A DNA stretch of 64,000 bases, taken from assembly GCA_025738555.1 (NCBI GenBank), contig JAOVFP010000006.1, forward strand, positions 5,084,001-5,148,000, given 5' to 3'. The notes under the pieces were generated by a model, which was not told where the DNA came from, searched no databases, and saw only the letters and a list, made by a program, of their open reading frames with translations. The position numbers and the translations under genes are program-made. The stretch comes from Cyathus striatus (taxonomy: Eukaryota > Basidiomycota > Agaricomycetes > Agaricales > Nidulariaceae). How positions within the stretch are numbered: position 1 is the first letter of the stretch; each line of letters opens with the position of its first letter. This document shows positions 24,016 to 34,987 of this stretch, in pieces.

Positions 24016-25181
24016 ATTACTTGACTATATTTGTGTATAGCCGAATTTTGCGGAAGAATCACATTTAGCGTGAAGGTCCAATACCGTACCATTGCTGCTC
24101 GCTCGACTTCATTACTTAGGAACGTAGATTTTCCATTATTTATTCCAAATCCATATGCTCTGTCTATCCGAAAGTTTTCTTGTGCATTTCGACAAGATCT
24201 TATCGTGTCCCATCGTACCGCACGTTCGAAAAACTGCAAGACTAGACAGACCTCTCGGCCGTTTTTAAGGCACTATTGATTTGGGTAGGTAGATGTTGTA
24301 ATAGACGAAGCAAATTGTTACGGTCTAGTATATGAGCCACATTTAATTCGTAGCACGACGCTGAATTGATACATAATGATGTAATAAAAATTGTTTATTG
24401 AATTCGGTTCCGTGCAGTCTTTGCAATCCGTGCGGACCCGTACGGAATTCATACAGTGCATTAGCTATGAATTCCAACTGGTCCTGTCGTGCCGTGGTAA
24501 GAATACATCGATGATTCGATAGACGCTGATAGACTCCACAATGGACTGTCACACACACATGTAGCGTACCTATACATCTGTTTAAACATTACAGTCATTC
24601 AATCTTACTTACTAAATTTGGTATTTAGTCCTAATAGGATCAAAACAACTGTCGCGGTTAGCTAGTGAGAGCGCTTATTTATTCGCATCATATCAGTGTT
24701 TCTCTCTCACGCACTTAGTCCTTCTAGAATCTAAGTTCTTGCTCGTGTAATATAGTTAACTGTATAATAGGTTAGCAATGTCTCCGGATTCTACGGCTAT
24801 AAAAAGGAACAACTTAAGCTCATATCAAATCGAGTGACAGTATGTGTAAGATATGTGCGTGTGGGTCCAACCTTCCAACTACGAGTGTGCGCAGATATCC
24901 GGGTCCCAACTCCGAACTCGATGCCATGTGGCATCACTAGCTGTAACTGTCTTCGAGCTTATTTGATTAGTATCTTTCCTCCGCATATCCGTTCCTTCCT
25001 TTCCCCCCAAGCTTGCCTTTCACTTCATAATCACTGCTCAGATGGAGACCCGTTCTTTCAATTCAAGCGTTAGGTTAGTCCACACATAACATATATTGTA
25101 TAAAGATTTACTAGCTATATTAGCCTCTCAGATCCGTGCGTCCGTTATGATTCCATAACTGGAATTCTCAACAAGATCCCC
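24016..25181. other. Intergenic stretch between F-box loci
   Basis: 1.17 kb. It probably contains the promoter of the F-box gene at 25182 (a tataaaaag lies near 24800). Nothing else is supportable. Confidence 0.4.
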
Positions 25182-26711
25182 ATGCATCAATTGCCGTACA
25201 CCCTCGCTCGAGAACACCATTTCACAAGTGCATCCGACAGATTGGCGATCCAAAGCATCATCTCTTCCTGTCATACGTTTTTGCGTGCAGCGCAGGCTGA
25301 GCGTTGTATGCTAGAGTCCCACATTTCCAATCCACAAGCGTATGAAGATATACACCACTCACTACTATCGCCTATGCAGCAAGTTCCAGATGATATTTTA
25401 TACGATATATTCTCTTACGTCGTTGAAGAAACAATCGATATTGGTGCCGTGGATGGTCGGATTTGGATTCTTCGGAATGTCAACTTTCACTGGAGGAAGG
25501 TAGTGGACGGAAATCCGTTGTTTTGGAACAGATTTAAAATTGGTTATGAACCAGAGGTCGGCGGGGCTCTCATCAATTGCCGCATTCGGGCTTGCTTGAA
25601 AAATTCTAGGGAAACTCCGCTGACACTATCCCTTCTCGACAAGCGAAAGTGGCCGAAGGTATCTTATGAATCACTTAGAGATATTGCCCGCGAGGCTGAT
25701 CGCTGGGTGTCTCTTGAAACTACCACATATCTCCTTACGGATGCTGAAATCCAGAAGTCAATCCGTAATAGACCGCTCACTCGACTAAGGAAACTTACTT
25801 TGCGAGGACTTTGGCATGCTGGGTTTGCGGATTATGATATCTTTCGGGATGCGACGTTGATTGAAGACTTGGAGTTTGATTACGTTTATTTCCCGGCAGT
25901 GTTAGGCATTCCGATGAACAACGTCCGGAAGCTCAGCATTGCGCATTGCCGCCTCAAACGTCTCGAAGACAAGCCAGATTCACTTTACTCGAGGTTGCGC
26001 ACCTTGTCTTCTCTGGAAGAGCTCACGTGGAGATGTAACGATTTCAGCAGAAGGACCCCAACGGAGGTCATCATGCTTCCATCCCTACATACCCTTTCTT
26101 TTGGTCACACATCGTATGCTAATCCAGATCGCGAGATATGGGATATGCTTTGTGCGCCATCTCTCAACCACTTAAAACTCGACTTTCTTTCGTCATCCGT
26201 TGGTCCGATACTTTCGGTAGCTTCAAGGTCGAAAAGTGTTGTCAGGCGGTTGGATATATCTTCGAGGTCATCCGCTGTTATTCCTATTATGGAGGAATTT
26301 CGTGATGTACAGGAGCTGTCGTTGTCAGTGCTGGACGATGCTAGCCATACGTTCATCCCCAAGTTAATATGGAATCCAACTGACGGAGAAAATTCAGAAG
26401 ACACTCAGATATTGCCTTCACTGAAGGGACTGACGTTGACCATCAAGATAGCCAAATTCCCCGACTCAATTGTTAAACCCCTGGCAGATGTCCTGCGCTC
26501 TCGATCTTCCACTTACATGGCTACATTAGAAAAGCATCGTTTCATTACAGCATTGCCAAGTCACTTAGTTCATCTCAAATGTATTACAAAAGCACTAGAA
26601 CCTTGCTTTAAAGAGACTCGCTCAGCGTTGCCATGTCTTAGACAAGTTGGAAGGGAGTGTGGAATAAAGGTTGTGACGGAAATCGAAGCTATTAGAAACA
26701 TTGATCTGTAG
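25182..26711 (+). CDS. F-box/LRR-like protein, intact
   Basis: A 509-codon uninterrupted frame. After an N-terminal helical segment (AIQSIISSCHTFLRAAQAER) comes the F-box at about residues 65-90 (PMQQVPDDILYDIFSYV) and the block FHWRKVVDGNPLFWNRF. The rest (about 130-500) is irregular Leu-rich repeat text such as LRKLTLRGL, IEDLEFDYVYFP and LSSLEELTW. Such proteins bind Skp1 through the F-box and present substrates to SCF ubiquitin ligases; the LRR part chooses the substrate, unknown here. The start Met is the first after an in-frame stop. It is the only undamaged member among the F-box loci in this window. Confidence 0.88.
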   Translation: MHQLPYTLAREHHFTSASDRLAIQSIISSCHTFLRAAQAERCMLESHISNPQAYEDIHHSLLSPMQQVPDDILYDIFSYVVEETIDIGAVDGRIWILRNVNFHWRKVVDGNPLFWNRFKIGYEPEVGGALINCRIRACLKNSRETPLTLSLLDKRKWPKVSYESLRDIAREADRWVSLETTTYLLTDAEIQKSIRNRPLTRLRKLTLRGLWHAGFADYDIFRDATLIEDLEFDYVYFPAVLGIPMNNVRKLSIAHCRLKRLEDKPDSLYSRLRTLSSLEELTWRCNDFSRRTPTEVIMLPSLHTLSFGHTSYANPDREIWDMLCAPSLNHLKLDFLSSSVGPILSVASRSKSVVRRLDISSRSSAVIPIMEEFRDVQELSLSVLDDASHTFIPKLIWNPTDGENSEDTQILPSLKGLTLTIKIAKFPDSIVKPLADVLRSRSSTYMATLEKHRFITALPSHLVHLKCITKALEPCFKETRSALPCLRQVGRECGIKVVTEIEAIRNIDL

Positions 26712-27228
26712 TAACATACATAGATTATTTGTGACGAAAATTCACGAAATATATATTACTGTTTGCTTACATTGCTAGACAAATTACCCCTGCTTACACA
26801 AAATAATTATTTTATTGCACGATGTGGGATTAAATTCAAGGAATTCAAACTAGTAAATATCCGGTGCTTCTTGCCTCCCGTTCTTCTACCTAGGCGGATT
26901 TTACGACTTTCCTAGCACTTGCAATTCACTACTCCTTTCTCTTTCTCGTGACTTATAATTGACTTCTAGTATGTTCTGCTAGCTGCGCGTTCAGATCACT
27001 GGCGGCAGAAGTGCCTTAAACCACAAAAAATAGATCTGTCAGGGCCGGGGTCAACCTGTAGTCTCGATCCGAAAACCTCGGTCGGTCGTCTGACTCTATA
27101 TACAGAATACTTAGAAACGTGAAATCTTGGTAGGGGATTTGATCCCAGGCACTTCCGTACATGCTAAATATAACTTATTTGGTTCAACGTACTTGTATTT
27201 TGTAGTATTAAAAAAATGATAGCAAAAA
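26712..27228. other. Intergenic stretch without recognised feature
   Basis: 517 bp between the F-box gene and the tRNA-Arg(TCG) gene; nothing recognised. Confidence 0.4.
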
Positions 27229-27324
27229 TGACCACCGCAGGACTCGAACCTGCAACCTTTTGGTATCCTTTTGGTATCCATTCGGCCATCGAAGCCAAAC
27301 GCGCTACCATTGCGCCAGGTAGCC
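27229..27324 (-). tRNA. tRNA-Arg (anticodon TCG) with 24 nt intron
   Basis: 96 nt including discriminator A. Acceptor GGCTACC pairs with GGTGGTC (with G-U pairs). The D-stem is GCGC/GCGC, the anticodon stem TTTGG/CCAAA with loop CTTCGA...A, and the T-arm GCAGG/CCTGC with TTCGAGT. The intron sits after position 37. It contains an 11 bp tandem duplication (GGATACCAAAA twice) that also duplicates the 3' anticodon-stem strand. It reads Arg CGA codons. Confidence 0.9.
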
Positions 27325-27893
27325 ATAATGAATTGTAGATATCGAACTTATGTACCCTTTAGCCCTTTAGCATGAAGTGCCAAATCTAATGCTTTAGCTT
27401 AATCGTTTATTCACCTGGTCAAAAATCTTATGTTGGTGTTATGCAAGTTATTCTTAAGTAGCTGCATATGTCAGATTTATCCAAGCCACAGGATGTCCTG
27501 CATCTGGCAAACAGCTGTGAAAAAATCTCAGGGAACCTTCCTCATCTGTGAACGTTGAACCATGTAGTTAACTTTTAAGTATTACAGATTGCATTCAAAT
27601 TCTATTAAGTTGTGCTGCCTTAAGTTTGGTATAGGATTAAGACTAATTGATGTTTAAATTGTATCTTAAAATGAAGCAAACCCCATCTATCCGTTTTAAT
27701 TCATGTGATAACTTAAAGGATAAATATTCGCTGCAAAGTGAAGTGATGAAGCTGGTTTAGTAGGAGTTTAATCCGAGTTTGAGCTTGAACTAAATATGCA
27801 CAATACGAGGTGCCTATTCAAATATACTTGTGCCTAAATCGAATATAAATAAACGCTTTTGCCACAACAAAAATATGAACATCCGAATAACGA
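27325..27893. other. Spacer between the two tRNA-Arg genes
   Basis: 569 bp, AT-rich, no feature recognised. Confidence 0.5.
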
Positions 27894-27977
27894 TGACCAC
27901 CGCAGGGGTCGAACCTGCAATCTCCTGATTTAGACTTTCCGTCGTAGTCAGACGCGATGCCATTTCGCCAGGCGGCC
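27894..27977 (-). tRNA. tRNA-Arg (anticodon ACG) with 12 nt intron
   Basis: 84 nt including discriminator A. Acceptor GGCCGCC pairs with GGTGGTC, the D-stem is GCGA/TCGC, the anticodon stem TCTGA/TCAGG with loop CTACGA...A, and the T-arm GCAGG/CCTGC with TTCGACC. The 12 nt intron is at the canonical 37/38 site. The body resembles the TCG-reading gene 570 bp away, suggesting a common origin. Confidence 0.92.
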
Positions 27978-28173
27978 AACAATAGGGCGCATATGTATTA
28001 CTAACCTAGGACTATGTTGAATTTCGACAGGTAGAAAATGAAGATTACTTATGAGAAGTTGAACACGAGTTACATACTCGACTAGTCTGACAAGAGGTCT
28101 AGGGCTCGCTTTGTAGTTGTTGTAGAGTCTTTCGGATTATTCGACCGACGCCGCTCGCGCGTGGTTCTAACTA

Positions 28174-28403
28174 AATTACTGTACTGGAGTGTGTGGAGGC
28201 AATGGACCTTCGAGCGTGACACGATTTTGCAGGCACAACACTGGCAACCAGGCTTAATTTTGAATGACAAATTTTCAAATTGGCAACCAAAATTCGATTT
28301 TCAGTGATTTTTTTCGGACATTACGTCCAAAATTAGCTTGTCACGCTATTTCAACGCAACCGGGTCAGCGTGACGGTTCTCCATACACTCCAGTACAGTA
28401 ATT
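28174..28403. mobile_element. MITE-like element with 25 bp terminal inverted repeats
   Basis: 230 bp bounded by aattactgtactggagtgtg...gag and its inverse, 24 of 25 positions identical. No coding capacity. The target duplication is uncertain because the ends are themselves AT-palindromic. Superfamily not assigned. Confidence 0.7.
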
Positions 28404-29839
28404 GGACCCAACTTTGGACCCCCCTGGTTTCTGCCTCCCTCGCTCTCTGCTAACGCCCTCATTCTCTCGAGCTTGCCCTTTTCCTCTCTCCTTCAGCCCT
28501 ATCAGCTTGCTAAAACTGGATGTAGACTCGATCTCTGACGATGGAGGCTTAGATTACGGAACTCGCCAGCGCTTATTCGACCCCACCGGCTGGTGATGAT
28601 GTATCAATGCTACTGGACACTTTAGTATGTACGTTCGACGGAGGCTTTGTGCAGAATTGTGAACAGATTAAGGCGCAAAGGCAGTCGTTTGGGGGTAGAA
28701 GGAAGTAGGCGTTTTTTAACCGTACGTTGCCTCCCTCCTCACTAACTATTCATCTTCCCTCCACTTCCTCTCTTACGCTCCTTCATCCCGTTATCCGGGC
28801 GTTACGTTCAGCTCGCTCTGTCGTCACCCCTTACGCGTATTCATTACTCATGCCGTGTCATCAAACCCCATATGTACCAATCAAACGCAGCGCTGCTGCA
28901 TTCCTGTGAAAATGTGTAGGGAAATGGGTATTTGCTCGGCATCTTGCACTTATGCTATCTATACGACGTTGAATTGGGGTTCTGGATGGTAGTTGTCCGC
29001 GGAGTGAGCATGCCGTAATCGAGCTATGCTTATTCTGATGAGCCTCTTATCGTTCATGCATTCTGCTAGATTCTACTGTATCGTATTCACAGTATATTGA
29101 CATGCAGGATTGGTTGATTGAGAATGTCTACGCAGGCGTATGGCCCTTGAGCGCTAAGCCTCAGCTATGTTTTCATATAAGAGCTCGTGCACAAAAGCGG
29201 TTTTCAACCGTCTTCTCTCTTGTCCTTTCTGTAAGTACGAGACTCGAGTCGTATAACCGTGCATGTAGACTGTCCTACATTTTCAATGCTATTTTTACCC
29301 CTCTTTCAGTTTTAACGCCAGTGTCTGTTTTGAAATGAAATTCAGAATAAAAGTTCCGAAAGAAAGTTCGATTCACGACCCCTCCACGGTTTTGGACGTC
29401 AGAACCGACGTCACTGAACCCACCTTGAACCCGCCAACTCTGACCACCCCTTACTACTGACATGGACACGCGCCGCAGATTGGTAAACTTGCTAGTTTAT
29501 CTACCCAAGCCCATCCATCAACGAAGAAGAGGGTGGAGCGCAGCATATGACCTGACAGCAAAATGCCCACCGTAAGAAGGATATCGTACAACCCTTTCTA
29601 AACACCTGACTACCAGTCTTTTATATATCTCAACACCTCAGACAAGGGTAAATCGGATCGTTGTAAATATGGTAAGGATTTTGGCGTATTCAGAATATTG
29701 TTCTCACCCCGATGAACAAAATAGCCTTTTTGGAAGGTGTGAAAAATCGGGTTGTACCATATTTACCCTGATCCGATTCACTATTGTCTGGGGTGCAAGG
29801 GACTTAGAATTACCTATGCTACCATCAGCGCCACTACCC
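28404..29839. other. Intergenic stretch without recognised feature
   Basis: 1.4 kb between the MITE-like element and the third terpene synthase locus. It holds CT-rich patches at about 28430-28510 and 28727-28830 and a tatata at about 29630 that may belong to the old promoter. No supportable gene. Confidence 0.4.
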
Positions 29840-31123
29840 ATGGAACCACCTGAGTGCCCTGAAACATTTATCATCCCGGACATTCTAGCCAAATGGCCAT
29901 ACAAGAGGAAACTAAGCAAACATTATCCCGACTCGAGGTAGAAGGGTCTGATCATTGGATCGAGTCGCTTGATATATTCGACGAGGAAGGACGCAAGGCC
30001 TATCTTAGCTGTGATATCGGTACGTACTCACAGCTTAACATATTCGTATGCAGTATGCAATATGATAATACGAACTTAGGCCTTCTCGCCACTTTGACAT
30101 ACTCTTCTAGAGACGAGAAAGGTGAATGAAAGTGTACTTTTATGTTCCCATCGCCGAATACAGAATTTATTCGTCTTGGATGCGATCTTATGAATGTATT
30201 CTTCATCGTTGATGAGCACACCGATATTGCAGATAGAGAAACTGCCACGATGATCGTGAATAACGTTTGCATATATTTGGATAGCCAGAATCCCATGTTG
30301 ATAGAGCCCAATGATGGTATAGAGATGATGACACAACGGTAAGGATAGTACTATGTGATCATAAGAAGTTATTTAACGTTTTTGTGCACAATGGTCAGAA
30401 TTTGGGATCGCGCTCTGAAAATGATTTCTCCTGGAGACAACTGCCTTGAATCATTTAAGAATACTATGAAGGACTATTTACGATCAGTAGCTGATGAAGC
30501 CGAAGAACGAAATAATCGTGGGCGTGTACAAAGTATTGAAGATTATCTTGCGCTACGCAGACGTATATCAGGATCCAGGCCGACAGTCTCCCTCTGTGAA
30601 TTTGGCTTAGACCTGCCAAAGAATGTAATGCAACATCCTGTTGTATCTCAGATCACCCACGACGCAGTTGAAATGATTTTCCTTGTGAATGTAAGCGCAA
30701 TAGAAGGTTATCAGCATACAGAATTATAATTGACGAAATTTTCAGGACTTGCATTCATTTCCTCGAGAGTATTTCCGTGATAAATGATGTCACAATATTC
30801 TTACCTATATCATGCTGGAGAGAATAGTAGATTTGGTTGCGGCACTCAGATGGCTGGAAATTTATGCTCATTTGGTTACAGAGCGTTTCGTCCGCAACAT
30901 ACAACGCGTTCCTTCGTGGGACGAGGCTACAGATGCTAGTATTAAAAGCTACATTGATGGTGTCGGCCAGTGGGCTCGTAGGTGCGATGATTGGAGTTTC
31001 GAAAGTAGAAGATATTATCGAGGAAAAGGTCTTAAAGTTAAAAAAACACGGACGGTGGTTTTGAAGAATTCTGCGCAGGGGTTCTTTATAACCGAGGAGC
31101 AACTAAAAGAATCAACAGCTTAA
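29840..31123 (+). pseudogene. Sesquiterpene synthase pseudogene (frameshift plus premature stop)
   Basis: Exons 29840-30019, 30080-30121, 30164-30338, 30399-30690 and 30746-31123 match the intact gene at 5713-7024; exons 3 and 4 have identical lengths (175 and 292 nt). It keeps the DEHTD version of the metal motif, the NDLHSFPRE motif and WSFESRRYY. Two lesions kill it. A one-base frame change at about 29925-29935 breaks exon 1 shortly after KRKLSKHY. An in-frame TGA at 30785-30787 stands where the intact copy has Asn, just after the NSE motif. An ATG at 29892 could reopen the second frame but would lose the N-terminus and still meet the stop. Confidence 0.88.
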
Positions 31124-31719
31124 TGATATATTTTATCTTGTGTTAGATGGAACGTGAATGCAACAACTTTCTCCACTAGTGTGCTTGTTGTTTCGGCTTT
31201 CCTTTACTCTTGTACTCGACCGCTGCTTTTCTTCACACGGATTCGATCGTAGCGCTCCCTCAGATTCAACGGATTTGTGTTTTTCAATATATTGGAGTTT
31301 AAAACCATTATTGACGCTGTCAAGGAAAACCGAAAAGCCTTACGGTTGATCAAACCGACCTTTTGACTAAACCATCGACGTTACTCGGATGTTCGATGGC
31401 TGGCACATCACTGGCTGAGAGACAAAGCAAGCTTTTAGCTGCCGATCGTACAAAGCCTCAACTACCACGCCATTAAGAAGAACTGACATCGTTAGGCACG
31501 AAGGAGGGGGAAGAAAACGAGAGGAAGGAAGTAAATATGAGGCAGGTGATAAGGAATTGAGTCAACAAAAATTTGGATACCGCAACAGGACGGACAAAGG
31601 CGCACACTACAATGGGCGTACCAATTAGTAATCACTACATCACCGCGTTGTTATGAAAATCCCCGCCATTTTTTAAAAAATTTCGCCCTACTACCTAAAA
31701 GCTACAGTCTCGGGCCTCG
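31124..31719. other. Intergenic stretch without recognised feature
   Basis: About 600 bp downstream of the terpene synthase pseudogene; nothing recognised. Confidence 0.4.
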
Positions 31720-31890
31720 GCTACTCAGTATGGAAAGTCTAACGACCACGCTCAAACGCATCAAATATAATTGGGCTCCGATGTCCGGCACTTCGGCTTC
31801 TCGGTTAGATATTACAATCCTGGTTTCAGACTTTCATTTTCGCTTAGTGTACTCAGGATCACTTGCACGAGATCTACGACCTGAGAGAAG
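31720..31890. repeat. Left arm of a long inverted repeat
   Basis: About 165 bp, for example tatggaaagtctaacgacca followed by ACGCTCAAAC and later GTGTACTCAGGATCA. It is found inverted at 34735-34880, with roughly 85 percent identity by eye. The arms enclose about 2.85 kb without coding capacity. Confidence 0.7.
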
Positions 31891-32969
31891 CGTGGTCGTC
31901 CGGTAACAAAACCAGGTATGTGCGCTCACAATGCTTTTAAGCAATCGTTTAGGTTGATAAAAGGATACTTCAATGTTGACCACTAATACATTTGTAGCCA
32001 AATTGAACTGGGAAGGTAAGCGATACTTTGCAATGTACCATGACAGAAGTCTGTAACAGTATAAGTCAAAAAGTAGTAAGCATGACTGCGCTTTCTGAAG
32101 CACACGTTTTGAGAATAAATTAACTTATGTGATTGAAGATATGAATGAGTAGGATACCAGTGAAATAATTCAGAGGTGCATATGTATGTCGAATGTACAT
32201 TACTTACATATTTTAGTTCCTTTTCGTTGTCTAACCAGTGTAATAAGTTCTAAATGCAGCACTCGTCATCGGTGTGGTGCACATTTTTGCCCCCACTTGG
32301 CTTAACATCAAGACCTCGTTACCTATGTACAGTTCCGCCTACTTCTAAGTTCCAAGCGTGTACTAATGGTCCACAAGATGCATGATCCCGTGCATCTCAT
32401 GCAATCCCATACACTGAATCTCAGCTGAACGAGTTCACGGCCATCTCTAAAGATTCCACTTCACCGCAAGCTATCCAGCCATCGGTAATATACACATGTG
32501 TAAGTATGGCATAGAGGAGTATGGGAAGGAAGGATTCTTGGATAGGTTGCGGTGTTATAGTATACATTGTAACTCTGTTGTGCTGTGAGTCGCTTTACAC
32601 ATACATTTTTTTATTCCCTTTGTCTTTGTCAATTGGAGCTGTTCCACCTTCATCCATGTTGTCCCTTCCCCTTGACTAACGCGAGCGCTGTGAGATTGCT
32701 CCTTGTACATGTCGTCCCCTTCCACCCACCGCTAAAAAAAATTGCTAGGACAAACAGATGGGTGCTGGATGCATACACCATTCGTCAACAGAAGGGGACC
32801 ATTATCGCGTAACACTGGTACGTCATTAATCTACTCTACTATACATTGTCTTCGACTCACAGTATGAAAAGTCTTCCGAAATGGTTTACACTAGGCTATC
32901 TCACTACCACACCTCAAACGCTGATAATCAACGCATCCTTTGGACATTTCGTATCCAAAGAACATAGTA
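31891..32969. other. Sequence inside the long inverted repeat, no gene
   Basis: 1.1 kb; only short frames and no recognised feature. Confidence 0.4.
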
Positions 32970-33340
32970 GGGGAAATCAAACTTGCCCTCTTGGCAAAAC
33001 GAAACGATTGGCGGTCGAAACAACACATCTTCCCACAGAAACAAAAGAAAGGACGCGACGTCGTTTCGAGGCGATCCCGTTACGAGCGTACCTAGTCGAT
33101 GTTGTGTCGGAGCTTGAAGTTCAAGTAAGCGACTGCTTGGCTCACTCGGACTCGGAGGTGCACGCGTGAACTCCTTGACTCACTCGGAGTCAACTTCAAT
33201 CCAAGATGGAACTCCGCCGGAGCCATCAGTCATTTGTTTCGATACGATGTGGGGGTGTCAAACCTCGGTCGAAACAAAACGAAGTTCCCACGCAACAAAA
33301 AACTGCTTGGCACAACAAAAGAGCCAAGTTTGATTTCCCC
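32970..33340. mobile_element. MITE-like element with GGGGAAATCAAACTTG ends and TA duplication
   Basis: 371 bp whose ends are inverted copies (GGGGAAATCAAACTTGSC) flanked by TA on both sides (32968-32969, 33341-33342). That is the pattern of Tc1/mariner-related MITEs. It lies inside a short open frame on the plus strand, so that frame is not a gene. Confidence 0.65.
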
Positions 33341-34734
33341 TAGTATCTCCCCCCTGGATGGTCTCAAACCCTGTATTGTTACGATAATCATTGTACCTGT
33401 CGCTTTTCTCTTCAGTTTCATATATATAGCCTTCTTGTCCTTAACTGTCAACTGTCTTACAACCGTATATGTACACGAAAAACTTTTTAGCTCTCAATTT
33501 TTCAAGAAGAATTATTGGTATCCCTGATCACTATTATGGTCCTACCTCGCAGCCGTCTAGTGCTCGTATCAACATTTTTCTACCGAGCTAAACGGTGAGC
33601 GCACGTACATACTTAGCATACTTATGTAGAGCACGCAATTTGCCTGTGTTATGATCTGCTAACGATTGCAGCGTTGGTGTATTCCTATGAATACACGGAG
33701 TAAGTACACCTACGTAAAAATAGAGAACGTACCTCGTTGTATTTAGTCTTGGAGCGAATACAACGTTTGTAATTTGAGTATTTGTTGTAGCGTGTATGTT
33801 AAGTTGAGTCTTCGAAGCGTAAGTCAATCAAGAGCAAGTGTCGAACAAGTCACGTGCTACCGCCGATTGGACTATCCGATGATATTCTGCAATCGACAAT
33901 ACTAGATACTGTAGTCTAGTACTTTAAGTAGCGAATAGATATGTAAATATACCTATGTACCCTTTTTAGCAACAGTACGAGACTTAGCGCTTGGCCTTAA
34001 GTCGAGTCTGGTTCTTACAGTCACGCTGTTTAAGAGGTTGAAAAATGCTTATCTACCAACATTTATATACATTTCTATGCTACTGTTTCCAAAGTGTTCT
34101 CAATACTTCTGCTATGTTGGAGATATATAAAGTACATTCTCTGCTATTCTACTACTGTTGCTGGAACGTTCTCAATGGTCCAGTAATGTTGTAGATACTT
34201 CAAAATCCATCTAGGCGAGTCCGGAGCTAACCACACTTGGTGATCTCGGACTTTCCTAATTAATACTTCTTTCTCTTTAGGGGTTTTAACGATGAGGTCT
34301 GATCAGATTGAGCAGCACAGCCGCGAAGTAATGAGAGGACAAGATACAAACAAATGAAGAAGAAAGTAGAAATAAGTGGAAAAGGCGAGGAAATATGCTA
34401 ATATCTAAGAATAGTTGAATATTCATAACAGCCTGCGATGCGAAACTCGTGTTTTTCATTACCGTTACACATTTCATTCTTACTGTCGCTTACTCATACA
34501 TACCGCATTTGTTAGCTACTTAAACCATCGTACCTACTCTCTTTGAATCCAGGTTTCGTTTCCCCCCCATTTCAATTCCCATCGAACCTCACTAGAACTG
34601 GCAGATGGACGGATGTTCATCGACTCGCAACATTTCTTTGTGTCGAGGATAGCCAAGCCAACATCCTCCTCCACACTTAGTTATGTAATTACCAGACAAC
34701 CACGCCTCACTCCAACTTTACTCAGGTCTTAGAC
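33341..34734. other. Sequence inside the long inverted repeat, with a diverged ~90 bp duplication
   Basis: No gene seen. Segments near 34075 and 34143 repeat CTAYKCTACTGTT...GTTCTCAAT...GTTG(G/T)AGATA, a diverged tandem duplication. Confidence 0.45.
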
Positions 34735-34880
34735 TTACGCGAGATGATCCTGAGTACACTAAGTGAGATTATAATATCTAACCGAAATGCCGTGGTGCCG
34801 GACACCGGAGCTCAATTATATTTGATGTGTTTGAGCGTGGTCGTTAGACTTTCCATAACTCAGCGCTCAGCCGTTGGTGC
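34735..34880. repeat. Right arm of the long inverted repeat
   Basis: The inverse of 31720-31890. It ends about 110 bp before the kinase start codon, so the kinase promoter abuts or overlaps the repeat. Confidence 0.7.
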
Positions 34881-34987
34881 CGAGCGAAAACTAAATTAGG
34901 ATTTGTAATCATTACATTAAGTACTTACTGTATATTCAATCTGCCTGGTATATAAACCTGAGTAGAGTCACAAAATAATACAAACCT

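Noticed and set aside
32846..33169. 107-codon plus-strand frame
   Set aside because: Overlaps the MITE-like element at 32970-33340 and has no recognisable domain.
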